A DNA stretch of 64,000 nt, taken from the NCBI GenBank assembly GCA_040506705.1, contig JBEVWG010000058.1, positions 1-64,000 of the forward strand. The letters run 5' to 3'. Origin of the DNA: Thiodiazotropha sp040506705. Lineage in GTDB: Bacteria > Pseudomonadota > Gammaproteobacteria > Chromatiales > Chromatiaceae. Below are positions 63,773-64,000 of this stretch, piece by piece. The stretch's first letter is position 1. Each line of letters begins with the position of its first letter. The notes beneath the pieces are model-generated. The model worked only from the letters and a program-made list of their open reading frames with translations. It was not told the DNA's origin and did not search any database. The position numbers and the translations under genes were made by a program.

Positions 63773-63801
63773 TATCTAAAATAGTTGTACATAGTGTACA
63801 A
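63773..63801 (-). promoter_or_regulatory. Autoregulatory LitR-type operator and promoter
   Basis: TTGTACACTATGTACAA (63801-63785 on the minus strand) places TTGTAC as -35, with a 17-bp spacer and TAGATA (63778-63773) as -10. The predicted start site is at the ATG, so the mRNA is probably leaderless. Confidence 0.68.
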
Positions 63802-63974
63802 TATTATTTGTGGAATAGTAGCTAAATAATTACACTAAGAAATAGGGGCTTTGTTCAGACAGATAAAGAACCACTACTTTTTATTAATCATTGCCAGGGA
63901 TTAGCTCAAAAACCAAGAATGGTCATTTCAAGACGTATAAACTATTCATCAGGCATCACTATCACAAGATGTCA

Positions 63975-64000
63975 TTGAACCTAAAAAAATCAGTTGACCG
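63975..64000 (+). repeat. Edge of dispersed repeat family 3 at the window end
   Basis: A 26-bp exact match to 20469-20494, ending in CAGTTGACCG at the last base. It suggests another copy of the 20485-20604 element continues beyond the window. Confidence 0.75.

Overview
The window is a gammaproteobacterial chromosome segment. The best family anchor is the class III polyhydroxyalkanoate (PHA) synthase pair phaE/phaC, whose sequence closely resembles what I remember of Allochromatium vinosum. Together with a full phaA-phaR-phaP-phaB set, pyruvate phosphate dikinase, a di-heme peroxidase and many short palindromic repeats, this suggests a Chromatiales-like, possibly sulfur-oxidising lineage (Sedimenticola / Thiodiazotropha type). 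The species-level guess is inference only. I see no rRNA, tRNA, CRISPR array, complete insertion sequence or prophage.

Layout. 0-8 kb: xseB-ispA, parE, an unknown secreted helical protein, a SCO1 copper chaperone, ppx, a NUDIX hydrolase and an NYN/cold-shock protein. 9-13 kb: an oxidative pentose phosphate operon (zwf-pgl-gnd) with a small tautomerase. 13-20.5 kb: two unknown membrane proteins, a DUF4242 protein, a di-heme cytochrome c peroxidase, a Crp/Fnr regulator, a CofD-like protein and a fatty acid desaturase. 20.6-26.7 kb: valS and ppdK. 26.8-34.4 kb: an accessory stretch bounded by related repeats. It holds an unknown gene overlapping a small lipoprotein, an RND permease fused to cNMP-binding and degenerate GGDEF domains, an IS91-type transposase remnant, an M23-like fragment, and a Gly/Ser-rich protein next to a small membrane protein. 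34.5-37.8 kb: a TVP38-flavoprotein fusion, a Cys-rich secreted protein, and a 29-residue ORF preceded by a sigma54-type promoter and an FNR-like box. 38-44 kb: the PHA gene cluster. 44.2-64 kb: a light and oxidative-stress region.

The 44-64 kb region appears to work as one regulon. It contains a short LOV photoreceptor, and a LitR/CarH-like MerR regulator whose cobalamin-type domain lacks the B12-ligand His. It also contains a photolyase, a YbgA protein and a lipid-modification operon (flavin oxidoreductase, DUF1365, CFA-type methyltransferase, MFS transporter, DUF3833, chalcone-isomerase-like), plus an SDR/NTF2 pair, peroxiredoxin, glutathione peroxidase, an RnfG-like flavoprotein, an SDR and an ABC1 kinase. 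Palindromic TTGTACA-type boxes lie in the promoters of most of these operons, including the regulator's own, where they sit across the -35 element. At least two of these promoters place the predicted start site on the start codon, implying leaderless mRNAs.

Four or more families of short inverted or dispersed repeats are scattered through the intergenic regions. One of them contributes the C-terminal codons of a membrane protein gene.
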